The notes beneath the pieces are model-generated. The model was not told the DNA's origin. It ran no database searches and saw only the letters and a program-made list of their open reading frames with translations. A program made the translations under genes and the position numbers. Positions 55,934-63,964 of a DNA stretch of 64,000 nt are shown here, piece by piece. Origin of the DNA: Candidatus Propionivibrio dominans (GTDB taxonomy: Bacteria; Pseudomonadota; Gammaproteobacteria; Burkholderiales; Rhodocyclaceae); NCBI GenBank assembly GCA_016709335.1, contig JADJNC010000060.1:218111-282110 (forward strand), given 5' to 3'. How positions within the stretch are numbered: position 1 is the first letter of the stretch; each line of letters starts with the position of its first letter.

Positions 55934-56380
55934 CTACCCGTTGTTGTTGTTGTTGTTATTATTATTATTGTTATTGTTGTTACTGCTGCTGCGCTGATCG
56001 TCCTTCTTCCGCGTAGCCGCCTCGGCAGCGGCGACGCCGGGCATCGTCAGTACCAGGCCGGCGACGCCGAGCATGACCAGCTTGCCGCTACCCAGATACT
56101 CGTCGCCATCGATCACCGACAGCTTGCTGCCGTCGCACCAGAGGGTTCTGGCCTGGGTGACTTCGGGTACGGCAAAGCTCTTCACCACCTTGCCGCCGCT
56201 GTAGCAGTCGATGGCCGACTTGCGGTAGATCGCGCAGTCGCCCTTTCGGTGCGCCGCACCGGCCAGCCAGCGCACCAGCCATTCTTCGATTGCGGTGCGC
56301 GCCGGGCCGTCGTCGAGGCGCAGCGCGTTGAGAAAGCATTCGACGGTGTAGGCGGTGCGTTGCAGTTCCGGTGCATTCAC
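55934..56380 (-). CDS. poly-asparagine C-terminal peptide, candidate radical-SAM substrate (intact copy)
   Basis: 148 residues from a GTG with GGGAGG at six-base spacing. The N-terminal ~95 residues form a leader-like domain with four Cys ('YTVECFLNALRLDDGPARTAIEEWLVRWL', 'HRKGDCAIYRKSAIDCYSGGKVVK', 'TLWCDGSKLSVIDGDEYL'). A hydrophobic stretch follows (about 99-121, 'KLVMLGVAGLVLTMPGVAAA'), then 'EAATRKKDDQRSSS', fourteen Asn (134-147) and a final Gly. The Asn codons mix AAC and AAT. The bases just upstream encode the last residues of the radical SAM enzyme at 60082, in the same order as at that locus, so the two genes were once adjacent. I know no family with this tail. An envelope protein with a low-complexity tail is the main alternative. 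Confidence 0.6.
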   Translation of the reverse strand: MNAPELQRTAYTVECFLNALRLDDGPARTAIEEWLVRWLAGAAHRKGDCAIYRKSAIDCYSGGKVVKSFAVPEVTQARTLWCDGSKLSVIDGDEYLGSGKLVMLGVAGLVLTMPGVAAAEAATRKKDDQRSSSNNNNNNNNNNNNNNG

Positions 56381-56426
56381 GGCAAACCTCCCGACTCAAG
56401 GAAGATGGTTGAATTCAGGGTTCTCT
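56367..56426 (-). repeat. duplicated junction: radical SAM 3' end, ribosome site, peptide start
   Basis: GAATTCAACCATCTTCCTTGA (FNHLP-stop), then GGGAGG and the GTG start match the 60052-60112 region (FNYLP-stop, GGGAGG, GTG) almost base for base. Upstream of about 56426 the match ends, so only the tail of the radical SAM gene was copied or kept. Confidence 0.7.
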
Positions 56427-56581
56427 TTACAGCATATATATCGGCGTTGATTGATATTCTCTAAAGCCTTCAAAGCCATGCAAAAACCGGATAGTTGCGG
56501 ACTACCCTTACGTCTTGCCTTGCATGGATCGAAATACTTCAAATTCGAGGTAAATGATGCAGACATGGAAAGCAACAAACG

Positions 56582-56653
56582 ATGGCAAAGGTTAGATTTA
56601 CATCAGGCGCGATAAAGAAGCTTACGTGCAAAGCGGGAAAAACCAATCTATTT
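56582..56653 (+). pseudogene. possible N-terminal fragment of a tyrosine integrase
   Basis: The first 24 codons read MAKVRFTSGAIKKLTCKAGK..., close to the usual start of some site-specific integrases (MAK..FT..RI...C..GK). The similarity stops after 'TNLF' and the frame continues as unrelated Arg/Ala-rich sequence. Offered as a remnant only. The surrounding gap 56427-57063 has no other recognisable gene. Confidence 0.3.
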
Positions 56654-57063
56654 ACTGGTGCGATTCTGTATCAGTTCTGGCAGTTCGCGCAAGCAGTGGC
56701 AGCAGCAAGGAAGATGTCTTTCAAAGCCGTACTGCGGGCCCGGTGTTGCGCCTTACAGGAGGCGGCGCCTGCAAGTTCCAATAGACAAAGGAGACGACCA
56801 GCGCAAGACAAAGAAAGGGAATCAGGAAGCCAGTACCGCTGTAGCCGCTGCAATGGCCACACAACTGGTGTGCGATTCCGTTGCCCTGTGTTCAAACCGG
56901 AACCCTTTCAACATTCTTCCTTCTGGATGAGCAGATGCCCGATCATGGGGATCTCGTAAAGTCGGCTATGACAGGCGAGGCCGATCAGCCATTATCTTCG
57001 CGTCGATCCGGAACTCCGGCCCGCTACCGTGGTCGGGAAGAGCATAATTCGGAGGTCCACGCG

Positions 57064-57984
57064 ATGAAGCCCGATCCCACCCGCCGCCGCCTGCTCGGCG
57101 CGCTCGCCGCCGCACCGCTGCTCGGCCCGGCCGCCGGCCTCGCGCAACCGGCCCGACCCGCCACCCGCGCCATTCCGTCCAGCGGCGAGGCGATTCCGCT
57201 GGTGGGACTGGGCACCTGGATCACCTTCAACGTCGGCAACGACCTCGCCGCGCGCGGCGCCAGCACCGACGTGATGCGCGCCTTCTTCACTGCCGGCGGC
57301 CGGCTCATCGACAGTTCGCCGATGTACGGCTCGGCGCAGGAGGTCATCGGTTATGGCCTCGCCAGGCTGGGACGCCCGGCCAACGTTTTTTCCGCCGACA
57401 AGGTGTGGATCTCCGACGGCGACCAGGGCCGCACGCAGATGGACACCTCGCGCCGGCTGTGGGGGGTGCCGCGCTTCGACCTGATGCAGGTGCATAACCT
57501 GCTGTCGTGGGAGGCGCACCTGCCGACCCTGTTCGCCATGAAAGCGTCGGGTCAGTTGCGCTACGTCGGTATCACCACCTCACATGGACGCCGTCACGGA
57601 GACATGGAGCGCATCATGGCCAGCCAGCCGGTCGACTTCGTGCAACTCACGTACAACCTCGTCGACCGCGAGGTCGAGCAGCGCCTGCTGCCGCTGGCGC
57701 TGGAACGCGGCATCGCCGTGCTGGTCAACCGGCCGTTCCAGCAGGGCGCGTTGCTCAACCGCCTGGCGCGCCATTCGCTACCGGCCTGGGGGGCCGAAAT
57801 CGACTGCACGAGCTGGGCGCAGTTCGCGCTCAGGTTCGTCATCTCGCACCCCGCCGTCACCTGCGCGATTCCGGCCACCACCCGCGTCGACCACGTGCGC
57901 GAGAACCTCGCCGCCGCCGGTGGCCGCATGCCCGACGCGACAATGCGCGCGCGCATGGCGGCCTTCGTGGCGGGCCGTGGATGA
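57064..57984 (+). CDS. exported aldo/keto reductase (Tat signal)
   Basis: 306 residues from the ATG at 57064 (GGAGG upstream). A twin-arginine leader 'TRRRLLGALAAAPLLGPAAGLA' is followed by a TIM-barrel AKR: 'IPLVGLGTWITFNVG', catalytic Asp/Tyr in 'GRLIDSSPMYGSAQEVIG', Lys in 'FSADKVW', His in 'FDLMQVHNLLSW', then 'RYVGITTSH', 'VDFVQLTYNLVDREVEQRLLPLA' and 'AIPATTRVDHVREN'. Periplasmic AKRs are uncommon because NADPH is cytoplasmic; Tat export of a folded, cofactor-loaded enzyme is the usual explanation. Overlaps the next gene by four bases. Confidence 0.88.
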   Translation: MKPDPTRRRLLGALAAAPLLGPAAGLAQPARPATRAIPSSGEAIPLVGLGTWITFNVGNDLAARGASTDVMRAFFTAGGRLIDSSPMYGSAQEVIGYGLARLGRPANVFSADKVWISDGDQGRTQMDTSRRLWGVPRFDLMQVHNLLSWEAHLPTLFAMKASGQLRYVGITTSHGRRHGDMERIMASQPVDFVQLTYNLVDREVEQRLLPLALERGIAVLVNRPFQQGALLNRLARHSLPAWGAEIDCTSWAQFALRFVISHPAVTCAIPATTRVDHVRENLAAAGGRMPDATMRARMAAFVAGRG

Positions 57985-58637
57985 GCGAGTGGTGGACCTA
58001 CAGCCTGCGCGACCTGCTGCTTTTTTCGCCGCGTACCTACAACCGGCTGTTCGAACTCCATAACCTGGAATGGTGGCCGCTACCGCTGGCGACGTTCGCG
58101 CTCGGCGCGGCGTTGCTCGTGCTGGCGTGGCGCGGCGGCGAGCAAGCGGGACGGTGGGCGCTCGCGCTGCTGGCCGCGTGCTGGCTGTGGGTCGCGTGGG
58201 CGTGGCACCTGGAACGCTACGCGCCGATCAACTGGGCGGCGGAATATTTCGCCTGGGCGTGGGCCGCGCAGGCCGCACTGCTGGTCGCCGTGGCGTTGCG
58301 GGGCCGCTTCGATGCGCCGTCGCGCCGGCAGCACCGTTTCGGCCTTGCCTTGGCGGGCTATGCGCTGGCGCTCCATCCACTGCTGGCACCCGCACTCGGC
58401 CGAGGCTGGGCAACGGCCGAAGTGTTCGGCATGGCACCCGACCCCACCGCGCTGTTTACGCTCGGCCTGCTGCTGGCGCTGCCGTTGCGGCGCTTGGGCT
58501 GGCTGCTGGTGATTCCGCTGGTGTGGTGCGCGACGAGCGGCGCGACGTTGTGGACGATGGCATCGTCCGAATTCTGGGTGGCGCCGCTTGCGGGCGTTGT
58601 GGCGATGATCGGCTGGATCACACGGCGGGGTCGGTGA
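57981..58637 (+). CDS. multi-pass membrane protein (DUF6064-like)
   Basis: 218 residues, six or so hydrophobic helices: 'PLPLATFALGAALLVLAW', 'WALALLAACWLWVAWAWHLERY', 'FAWAWAAQAALLVAVAL', 'LALAGYALALHPLLAPAL', 'ALFTLGLLLALPLRRLGWLLVIPLVWC', 'WVAPLAGVVAMIGWITRRGR'. Begins 'MSEWWTYSLRDLLLFSPRTYNRLFELHN', a start seen in DUF6064-type proteins. Start overlaps the AKR stop (ATGA), so the two are translationally coupled. Function unknown. Confidence 0.78.
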   Translation: MSEWWTYSLRDLLLFSPRTYNRLFELHNLEWWPLPLATFALGAALLVLAWRGGEQAGRWALALLAACWLWVAWAWHLERYAPINWAAEYFAWAWAAQAALLVAVALRGRFDAPSRRQHRFGLALAGYALALHPLLAPALGRGWATAEVFGMAPDPTALFTLGLLLALPLRRLGWLLVIPLVWCATSGATLWTMASSEFWVAPLAGVVAMIGWITRRGR

Positions 58638-58816
58638 GCGTCCCGTTTCCAGGCACGCTTCTGCTCATTTGAGAAAACCTCAAGGGCTCGATGCCGCCAG
58701 ATTGGGGCGGTCCGGTGACAGGAATCAAAGGGGCTTGGGTCGAAGTCATTTGATAACCTGGTTAGTGAAAGCTCGTAACCAGCGGCGACCCCCGCCCGGA
58801 ACGCGGCCGGGCGGAC

Positions 58817-59479
58817 TTACTTCGAGCTGGCTGTCTTGGGGCTGACAGCGTTATGAACGGTGGACAGGCCGGGCTGGGACGAGAAGTAGGTGGCCAGCTC
58901 CTCGATGTCCTGCGCGGTCAGTGGGGCAGCCATGCCGCCCATGACGGGATCCTTGCGCAGCGCGCCCTTGTATTCTTTCAGCGCGTGGATGATGTAGTCT
59001 TTGTGCTGGCCGGCCAGTGACGGCCAGTTCGGCACGGAGCTCACGCCGCCCTCACCGTGGCACACGACGCAGGTGGAGGCCATTTCCGGCGCGGTGCCTA
59101 AGGGCGCCGCTGCCTTCTGGATGGCGCCCTGGCTGGCGAAGAACGCGGCGATGTCCTTCATGTCCTGGTCGGACAGAGACACCGCCTGGGAGTGCATCGT
59201 CTTGTGGGGACGCATCTGGTTCTTGTAGCCCTGCAGCGCGATCACGATGTAGTCAGGGTGCTGGCCGCCGAGCTTTGGCACACGGTAGGTCGGGTAAGCG
59301 TTCCGGTAGCCGGAAATGCCGTGGCAGCCGATGCAGGAGCTGGAGAGCACAGCGCCGCGCGCCGGATTGCCGGTGGCCGTCGGCTCCTGGGCCATCACCG
59401 TCGTCGTGGCAATGCTGCCCACGATAGCGAGACTGAAGAGAACGTCCAACCGGGCATGTTTGATGAAGCTTGGCTGCAT
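58817..59479 (-). CDS. diheme cytochrome c (c4-like)
   Basis: 220 residues. Signal 'VLFSLAIVGSIATTTVMAQ', then two class I heme domains: 'SSSCIGCHGISGYRNAYP' (heme Cys49-His53) with Met ligand region 'MRPHKTMHSQAV', and 'STCVVCHGEGGVSSVPNWPSLAG' with 'RKDPVMGGMAAPLTAQDIEELATYF'. Two-domain periplasmic electron carriers of this c4 form deliver electrons to terminal oxidases. Stands alone on the minus strand between the DUF6064 gene and the peptide-gene remnant. Confidence 0.92.
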   Translation of the reverse strand: MQPSFIKHARLDVLFSLAIVGSIATTTVMAQEPTATGNPARGAVLSSSCIGCHGISGYRNAYPTYRVPKLGGQHPDYIVIALQGYKNQMRPHKTMHSQAVSLSDQDMKDIAAFFASQGAIQKAAAPLGTAPEMASTCVVCHGEGGVSSVPNWPSLAGQHKDYIIHALKEYKGALRKDPVMGGMAAPLTAQDIEELATYFSSQPGLSTVHNAVSPKTASSK

Positions 59480-59879
59480 GGGAGTTGACTCTAATATATG
59501 GAACGATTTATGGGCGTCTTGCGGACGGTTATGCTAGTCAGAGGACAAAAAATTCAATGCCCGTTTGTGAAAGTATCCGGAGAAGTTAAACCCTTGTCAA
59601 TCGCGGAATTGACGCTGAATCGACGAGCGCAGGCCCCGAAAATTCTGTTGGGGATTCTGCTGCATCGCTCCCCCAAGCGGGCGATGGGTAGTCGCCGATT
59701 TTTGCCTGGTTACCTCAGCGTCGACCGGCCGCCGTCGTGCGCCCACTCGGCCATGCTCTGCGCATTGTCTCCTGTCGGCGGCCCTCGGCGTTGGCCCCCG
59801 CAGCAAGCGCCGGCGTATCGTCACCTGGCCCGGCAGGGATTGCCGATGTGTCGACGGCGCCGGCCTCGTGAAGCGCCCC
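59480..59879. other. spacer with decayed sequence, no intact gene
   Basis: Contains only short frames. 59715-59897 (minus) has a 60-codon Ala/Arg-rich frame that directly continues the peptide remnant without similarity to the intact copy. Probably the degraded far end of the duplicated unit. Confidence 0.4.
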
Positions 59880-60066
59880 TTGCCGCCGCTGTAGCAATCA
59901 ATGCTCGACTTGCGCTATATCACGCAGTCGCCCTTCCTGTGTACCGCGCCGGCCAGCGCACCAGCCATTCTTCGATGACGGTACGCGCCGGGCCGTAGTC
60001 CAGGCACAACGCATTGAGAAAACATTCGACGGTGTAGGCGGTGCGTTGCAGTTCCAGTGCATTCAC
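59880..60066 (-). pseudogene. decayed copy of the poly-Asn peptide gene
   Basis: The GTG at 60066, 15 bases after the radical SAM stop, starts 'NALELQRTAYTVECFLNALCLDYGPARTVIEEWLVRW', nearly the same as the intact copy at 56380. A 4-base loss after the RW codons (CTGG missing) shifts the frame. The other frame then continues AGAVHRKGDCVI, a stop where the intact gene has Tyr, and RKSSIDCYSGGKG, after which similarity ends. The hydrophobic and poly-Asn parts are missing. Its place directly behind the radical SAM gene shows the ancestral operon order. Confidence 0.75.
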
Positions 60067-60081
60067 GGCAAGCCTCCCTGC

Positions 60082-61940
60082 TCAAGGAAGATAGTTGAAT
60101 TCGAAGTTCTGGAAAGGCAGATTGATCGCCTGGATATGGTAGAAGGCGTTGTTCTTCTGCTTCTGGTAATGGTACTCGCGCAGGTGCAGCGTGGTGAAGA
60201 AAAGGTTGTTGAGCACGCCCTTGCGGTAGTGTTCGCGGTGCAGTTCGATGATTCCGGAAAGATCGGCCATCAGGTACTCGGCACCCAGGCGCGTGCTCTC
60301 CTGCAGGCAGTTGGCGAAGATCTGGTAGGTGAATACATGCCCTGTTTGGTACGCTGTTCGTCGCCATAGACCACCGGCGTATCGCGCAGCATCTGCAGGT
60401 ACAGCGTGTTGCGCAGGAACTCCGGGCAGTTGGCGTCGAACAGGCTGCGCCGGACATGAACGACGAGGCGATCGCCCGGCGCCAGCGTGTACCAGGTCGC
60501 CCGCTCCTTGAGCAATTGCGAAGCCAGCGGCACCAGTTCGTCGCCTACTTCAAGGATGAAGGCCAGCTCGCTGTACAGCGCCTGCAGCACGGGGTCGGCG
60601 TCAATCATCGCCTGCAGGGTGTTCCGTTCCCCGGCCAGATCGTTGGGCAGGCGGATCGCGCCCGGCCTTATCGGCTCCGGCGCCTGGGCAAAAGCCAGGC
60701 TCGGGTGCATGTCGATCATATACTGCCGCGCCTCTTGACGTTGCCCGTCGGGAGAAGCGGCGGGAAAGGAAAGCGGGTTGTCAGCGTAAATGGCTTTCTG
60801 CAATTCGCAGGTGTAGGAACGCCCGCTGGCGTTCTGGTGCTTGACCACCGGGCAGCCGGTGTGACACAGCGCGAGGTGATCGCAGCGCTGGCAGTTGGCG
60901 TCGAAGCCGTAGGCCTGATGCATGCGCTCGATCTTACGTGCGCCATTGGCCAGGATATCGTCGATACGATCCTCGAAGATATTCCCGTAGCGGAACTCCT
61001 CGATGCCCTGGCCGCGCACGCAGGAATACACCGAGCCGTCGCTTTGCAGCAGGTAGAAACGCTCGCCGCAGTTGAAGGCGTTGGTGCAATAGCTCGGCTT
61101 GAACTCGTCGAACCAGTTGCGGCGCAGCCCATCGTCCAGCTCGGTGCCGGTGAATTCGTCCTTGAGCGCCCGGTACAGGGCCAACTGCTGCGCCGGTGTT
61201 GCCGGAGCCAGCACGGCATCGCCCTTGCTGGCGCGATTGAATACCGAGGCAAAGGCAAACATGAGGTTGAACTGGTTCATGTCGAAGCCGAGTTCGCGGT
61301 GGATGAACCAGATGTCGTCGATGATCGCCTGAATGTCATCGACATGCTCGCCGCACAGCGTCGCGGAAATTTTCCGGGCGTGCGGATAGCCGGCCAGCAA
61401 GCGGATGTTGTCGTGCGTGCGGGCCAGCCAGTCGTGGCCGCCGCGCGTCGTGCGGTAGCGCGCGTGCAGCGCCAGCGGCAGGTCGATGCTGGCACTGAGC
61501 GAGACCTTGTGGCGCTCAAACAACGCGTAAAACGGTGCGAATCTGTACAGATTGGTCTTGATGTGCGGCGCGGATTTCCGATGGCCGAGCGCGTTGATGG
61601 CGTCGAAATTTTCGCTGTAGTGGGCGCGGATCAGCGTGAACAGCTCATCGAGGACGGCTTCCGGCAGCGTCGTGACCTCGCCGCCGTGCAGCGAGACGTT
61701 GAAGGCCAGCACCCCGGCCTCGCGCAGTGCATGCAGCGCGTGGCGCAGCGTCGGGACGGCACGCCCGGCGTCGACTTTGAGCGCCGCCTGCGTCGTCTGC
61801 TCGCCGAGGTAGCAATAGGCGCAGTCGAGATTGCAGCCCAGCGTCGGCACGTAGAGCAGATGGATATTGCGCGTGTAGCCCGTACCGGTATCGGGCTGCG
61901 TATCCGGATTCGTCAGAGGCGTGGCGACCATGGGGTCCAT
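60082..61940 (-). CDS. radical SAM/SPASM peptide-modifying enzyme candidate (one frameshift)
   Basis: About 619 residues if joined. The radical SAM CxxxCxxC is 'GCNLDCAYCYLG' (Cys36, 40, 43), followed by 'NVSLHGGEVTTLPEAVLDELF'. The SPASM region holds two auxiliary Fe-S sites: 'NCGERFYLLQSDGSVYSCVRGQG' and 'CQRCDHLALCHTGCPVV'. A ~200-residue C-terminal extension follows. A one-base loss in the CCC run 60340-60342 breaks it: the long frame ends 'EQRTKQG' while the next frame continues 'HVFTYQIFANCLQESTRLGAEYL' to 'FQNFEFNYLP' stop at 60082. Three-cluster SPASM enzymes modify peptides or sulfatases. Lying directly before the peptide remnant, this one most likely acts on the poly-Asn protein. 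The ATG at 61940 was chosen; one at 61931 is possible. Confidence 0.85.
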
Positions 61941-61950
61941 GCGCTGTCGC

Positions 61951-62409
61951 TCAGGCCCCGGCCGCCGCCAGCGCAGGCGAAGCGCGGCGTACCTTGTCGA
62001 CGATTTTGGCCGACACCTTGTTGAACTTGGCCGCCTGGTTCGCCGCGATCTTGTTGGCCTTGCGCGCATTGGTCGGGAACTTCCCACGCTCGATCAGCAG
62101 CGTCTTGCCGCTCGCCGTCTGCAGGCTCAGCGAACCTGCCGCTTCGGAGAGCTTGACTTGCGTTACGTTGGCGTAATAGACGATCTCGTCGCCACAGATC
62201 AGATAGCGCGGGCCAACGCAGAGCGTTTTGGCGCCACCGAAGAACGCGACCAGCGGAACGATGCCGGCCAGCAGCCCGGCCGGGAAAGCCAGGACAGACA
62301 GGGCCAGCGCGAGTATCAGGCTGGCGACAAGGAAGACCTTGCGCTTGCCGCTGATGCTGGCCCGGCCGCCATGTTTGTATTTGAATACCGCAAGTTGGGG
62401 TTGATCCAT
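61951..62409 (-). CDS. small membrane protein with PH-like domain
   Basis: 152 residues from the ATG at 62409 (GGGAGAGG upstream). A hydrophobic hairpin 'KVFLVASLILALALSVLAFPAGLLAGIVPLVAFFGG' is followed by a beta-rich segment 'PRYLICGDEIVYYANVTQVKLSEAAGSLSLQTASGKTLLIERGKF' that looks like a bacterial PH-type domain. A Lys/Ala-rich helix ('NARKANKIAANQAAKFNKVSAKIVDKV') ends it. It ends 10 bases before the radical SAM start, so the two are co-transcribed. It may tether or support the modification system at the membrane; that is inference. Confidence 0.75.
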   Translation of the reverse strand: MDQPQLAVFKYKHGGRASISGKRKVFLVASLILALALSVLAFPAGLLAGIVPLVAFFGGAKTLCVGPRYLICGDEIVYYANVTQVKLSEAAGSLSLQTASGKTLLIERGKFPTNARKANKIAANQAAKFNKVSAKIVDKVRRASPALAAAGA

Positions 62410-62513
62410 GCGCCTCTCCCGTTTGGTCACTCAAGCGGTGCGAACGGAAGTATCGCCCGTCTGGGAATTTGAATCAATCGCCCGACCAGGGTAAATTTTT
62501 TCTAAAAGTCCAC

Positions 62514-62585
62514 AGTCATTCCGGCGTAAGCCGGAATCCACAAATGTCAAGGCACTGGACACCGGCTTCCGCCGGTGTGACGGCT
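62514..62585. repeat. REP-type palindrome pair
   Basis: 'TCATTCCGGCGTAAGCCGGA' and 'CACCGGCTTCCGCCGGTGTG' lie in the gap between the spermidine-synthase-like gene and the peptide-system operon. No gene. Confidence 0.7.
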
Positions 62586-62608
62586 TATTCAGCGTTTCCT
62601 TGAAGCGA

Positions 62609-63964
62609 TCAGCGCGAACGCAGCCGATCGAAATCCACCGCATTGCGTTCGTCGACGTAGAGGCTCGTTTCCCGGGGCCGGTTGCCGTTGTGGCATATTA
62701 CGATGACATTGCTCAGCGGCTGCGTCCGGTGCAGCACTTCGACGGCGCAGCGGCCATAGATACTCTCGATGGTGGCCAGCAGATTGCGTGCGTAGGGGGT
62801 GTCGAGCCGGGAATCGAGAATCAGGTTGGCGATCATCACGCCTTCCGCGGTCAGCACGCGGCGCGTGCCCTGCCAGAACTCGCGGGTCACCAGATGGCCG
62901 GGGATCGAGCTGTGCGCGCTGTAGACGTCGACAACCACCGCGTCGAAGCGCCGCTCGCTACTGGCGACGAAATGCCGGGCATCGTCGACGATGAATTCGC
63001 CGAGCGCGGCCTCGCCCAGGAATTTTTCTTCGGCAATGCGCCGGATCGCCGGGTCGATGTCGACGTAGGTGTAGTGGTTGTCCGGCTCGCGGTGCGACAG
63101 CGTAAACCCCCCGGCGCCGAGCACCAGTATCCGGCGCTCGCGGAAGGCCAGGTCTTCGAGCAGGATGCGCCGGATATGGTGCACGTAGCGTGTGTAATGG
63201 CGCGGCTCCCCTTCGTCGATCAGCGAGGCCAGCGAATTGTTGTTTTTGAAAGCGCGCGGGTTGATCGCTCCCTTGATGTCGACCGGTGTAACGGTGTAGC
63301 TGGCGTAGGCTGTTTCGATCTCCGGGCGCGTCCAGGTCGTGCACACGAGAGTCAGCGCAATGACGGCCAGCGCGGCGAGTGCTGTTCGCCAGTTTCGGGC
63401 ACTCAGCAGTGCGGCGCCGACGAGCAGCAGCAAGGCGCAGAGGGCAACCGCCGCCGAGACGCCGAGCCACTGCATGATCAGCAGCGAGAGCAGCAGCGAA
63501 GCGAGGAAGGAGCCGAGCGTCGAGTAGTACAGCGCATAACCGCTGGCCTCGCCGGTGCGCTGGTGCTGCATCAGGTTGGTCAGGATCGGCACCGTCTGCC
63601 CCAGCAGCCAGGCCAGCGGACAAAGCACGGCGGCGATGAAGACCAGATAGGCGAGCAGGGGCAGGCTGATTGCCGCAAAGATCAGATCGACGGTGACCCC
63701 GGCCAGCCCGGCCCCGGCGAGCGCTGCGGCGATCAGGAAGTTTCGGGCGACGAGGGCCAGATAGTTGCCGGCTACCTTTGCTCCGGTGTGGTAGCCGAGC
63801 GCCAGCGCCAGCAGAAAGAATCCGATCGTCGGCGCCGTGACGACAATCGAGCTGCCCATATGCGGAATGATCTGGCGCAGCGCGATGACTTCGGCGCCGA
63901 GCGAAGAAAAGCCTTCGATGAAGACGACGGCAAACAGCAGCGGGCGTGAGAGCGGGTTGAGCAC
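62609..63964 (-). CDS. membrane-fused spermidine-synthase-like protein
   Basis: 451 residues. The N-terminal half has seven or so membrane helices ('LLFAVVFIEGFSSLGAEVIALRQIIPHMGSS', 'FFLLALALGYHTGAK', 'LLSLLIMQWLGVSAAVALCALLLLVGAALLSA'). The C-terminal half is a Rossmann-like aminopropyltransferase fold: 'ILVLGAGGFTLSHREPDNHYTYVDIDPAI', 'FIVDDARHFV', 'FDAVVVDVYS'. Similar fused proteins often lack the polyamine-site residues of SpeE and their reaction is unknown. It ends about 200 bases upstream of the peptide-system operon. Confidence 0.85.
   Translation of the reverse strand: MLNPLSRPLLFAVVFIEGFSSLGAEVIALRQIIPHMGSSIVVTAPTIGFFLLALALGYHTGAKVAGNYLALVARNFLIAAALAGAGLAGVTVDLIFAAISLPLLAYLVFIAAVLCPLAWLLGQTVPILTNLMQHQRTGEASGYALYYSTLGSFLASLLLSLLIMQWLGVSAAVALCALLLLVGAALLSARNWRTALAALAVIALTLVCTTWTRPEIETAYASYTVTPVDIKGAINPRAFKNNNSLASLIDEGEPRHYTRYVHHIRRILLEDLAFRERRILVLGAGGFTLSHREPDNHYTYVDIDPAIRRIAEEKFLGEAALGEFIVDDARHFVASSERRFDAVVVDVYSAHSSIPGHLVTREFWQGTRRVLTAEGVMIANLILDSRLDTPYARNLLATIESIYGRCAVEVLHRTQPLSNVIVICHNGNRPRETSLYVDERNAVDFDRLRSR

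Noticed and set aside
60082..61940. Radical SAM gene as an anaerobic sulfatase maturase for the two sulfatases in this window
   Set aside because: The three-cluster layout fits, but the enzyme is about 200 residues longer than such maturases, lies over 20 kb from either sulfatase, and is directly linked to the peptide gene. Kept only as an alternative.
60456..62024. 522-codon open frame on the plus strand
   Set aside because: Antisense shadow of the radical SAM gene, which has the Cys motifs; no ribosome site or domain on the plus strand.
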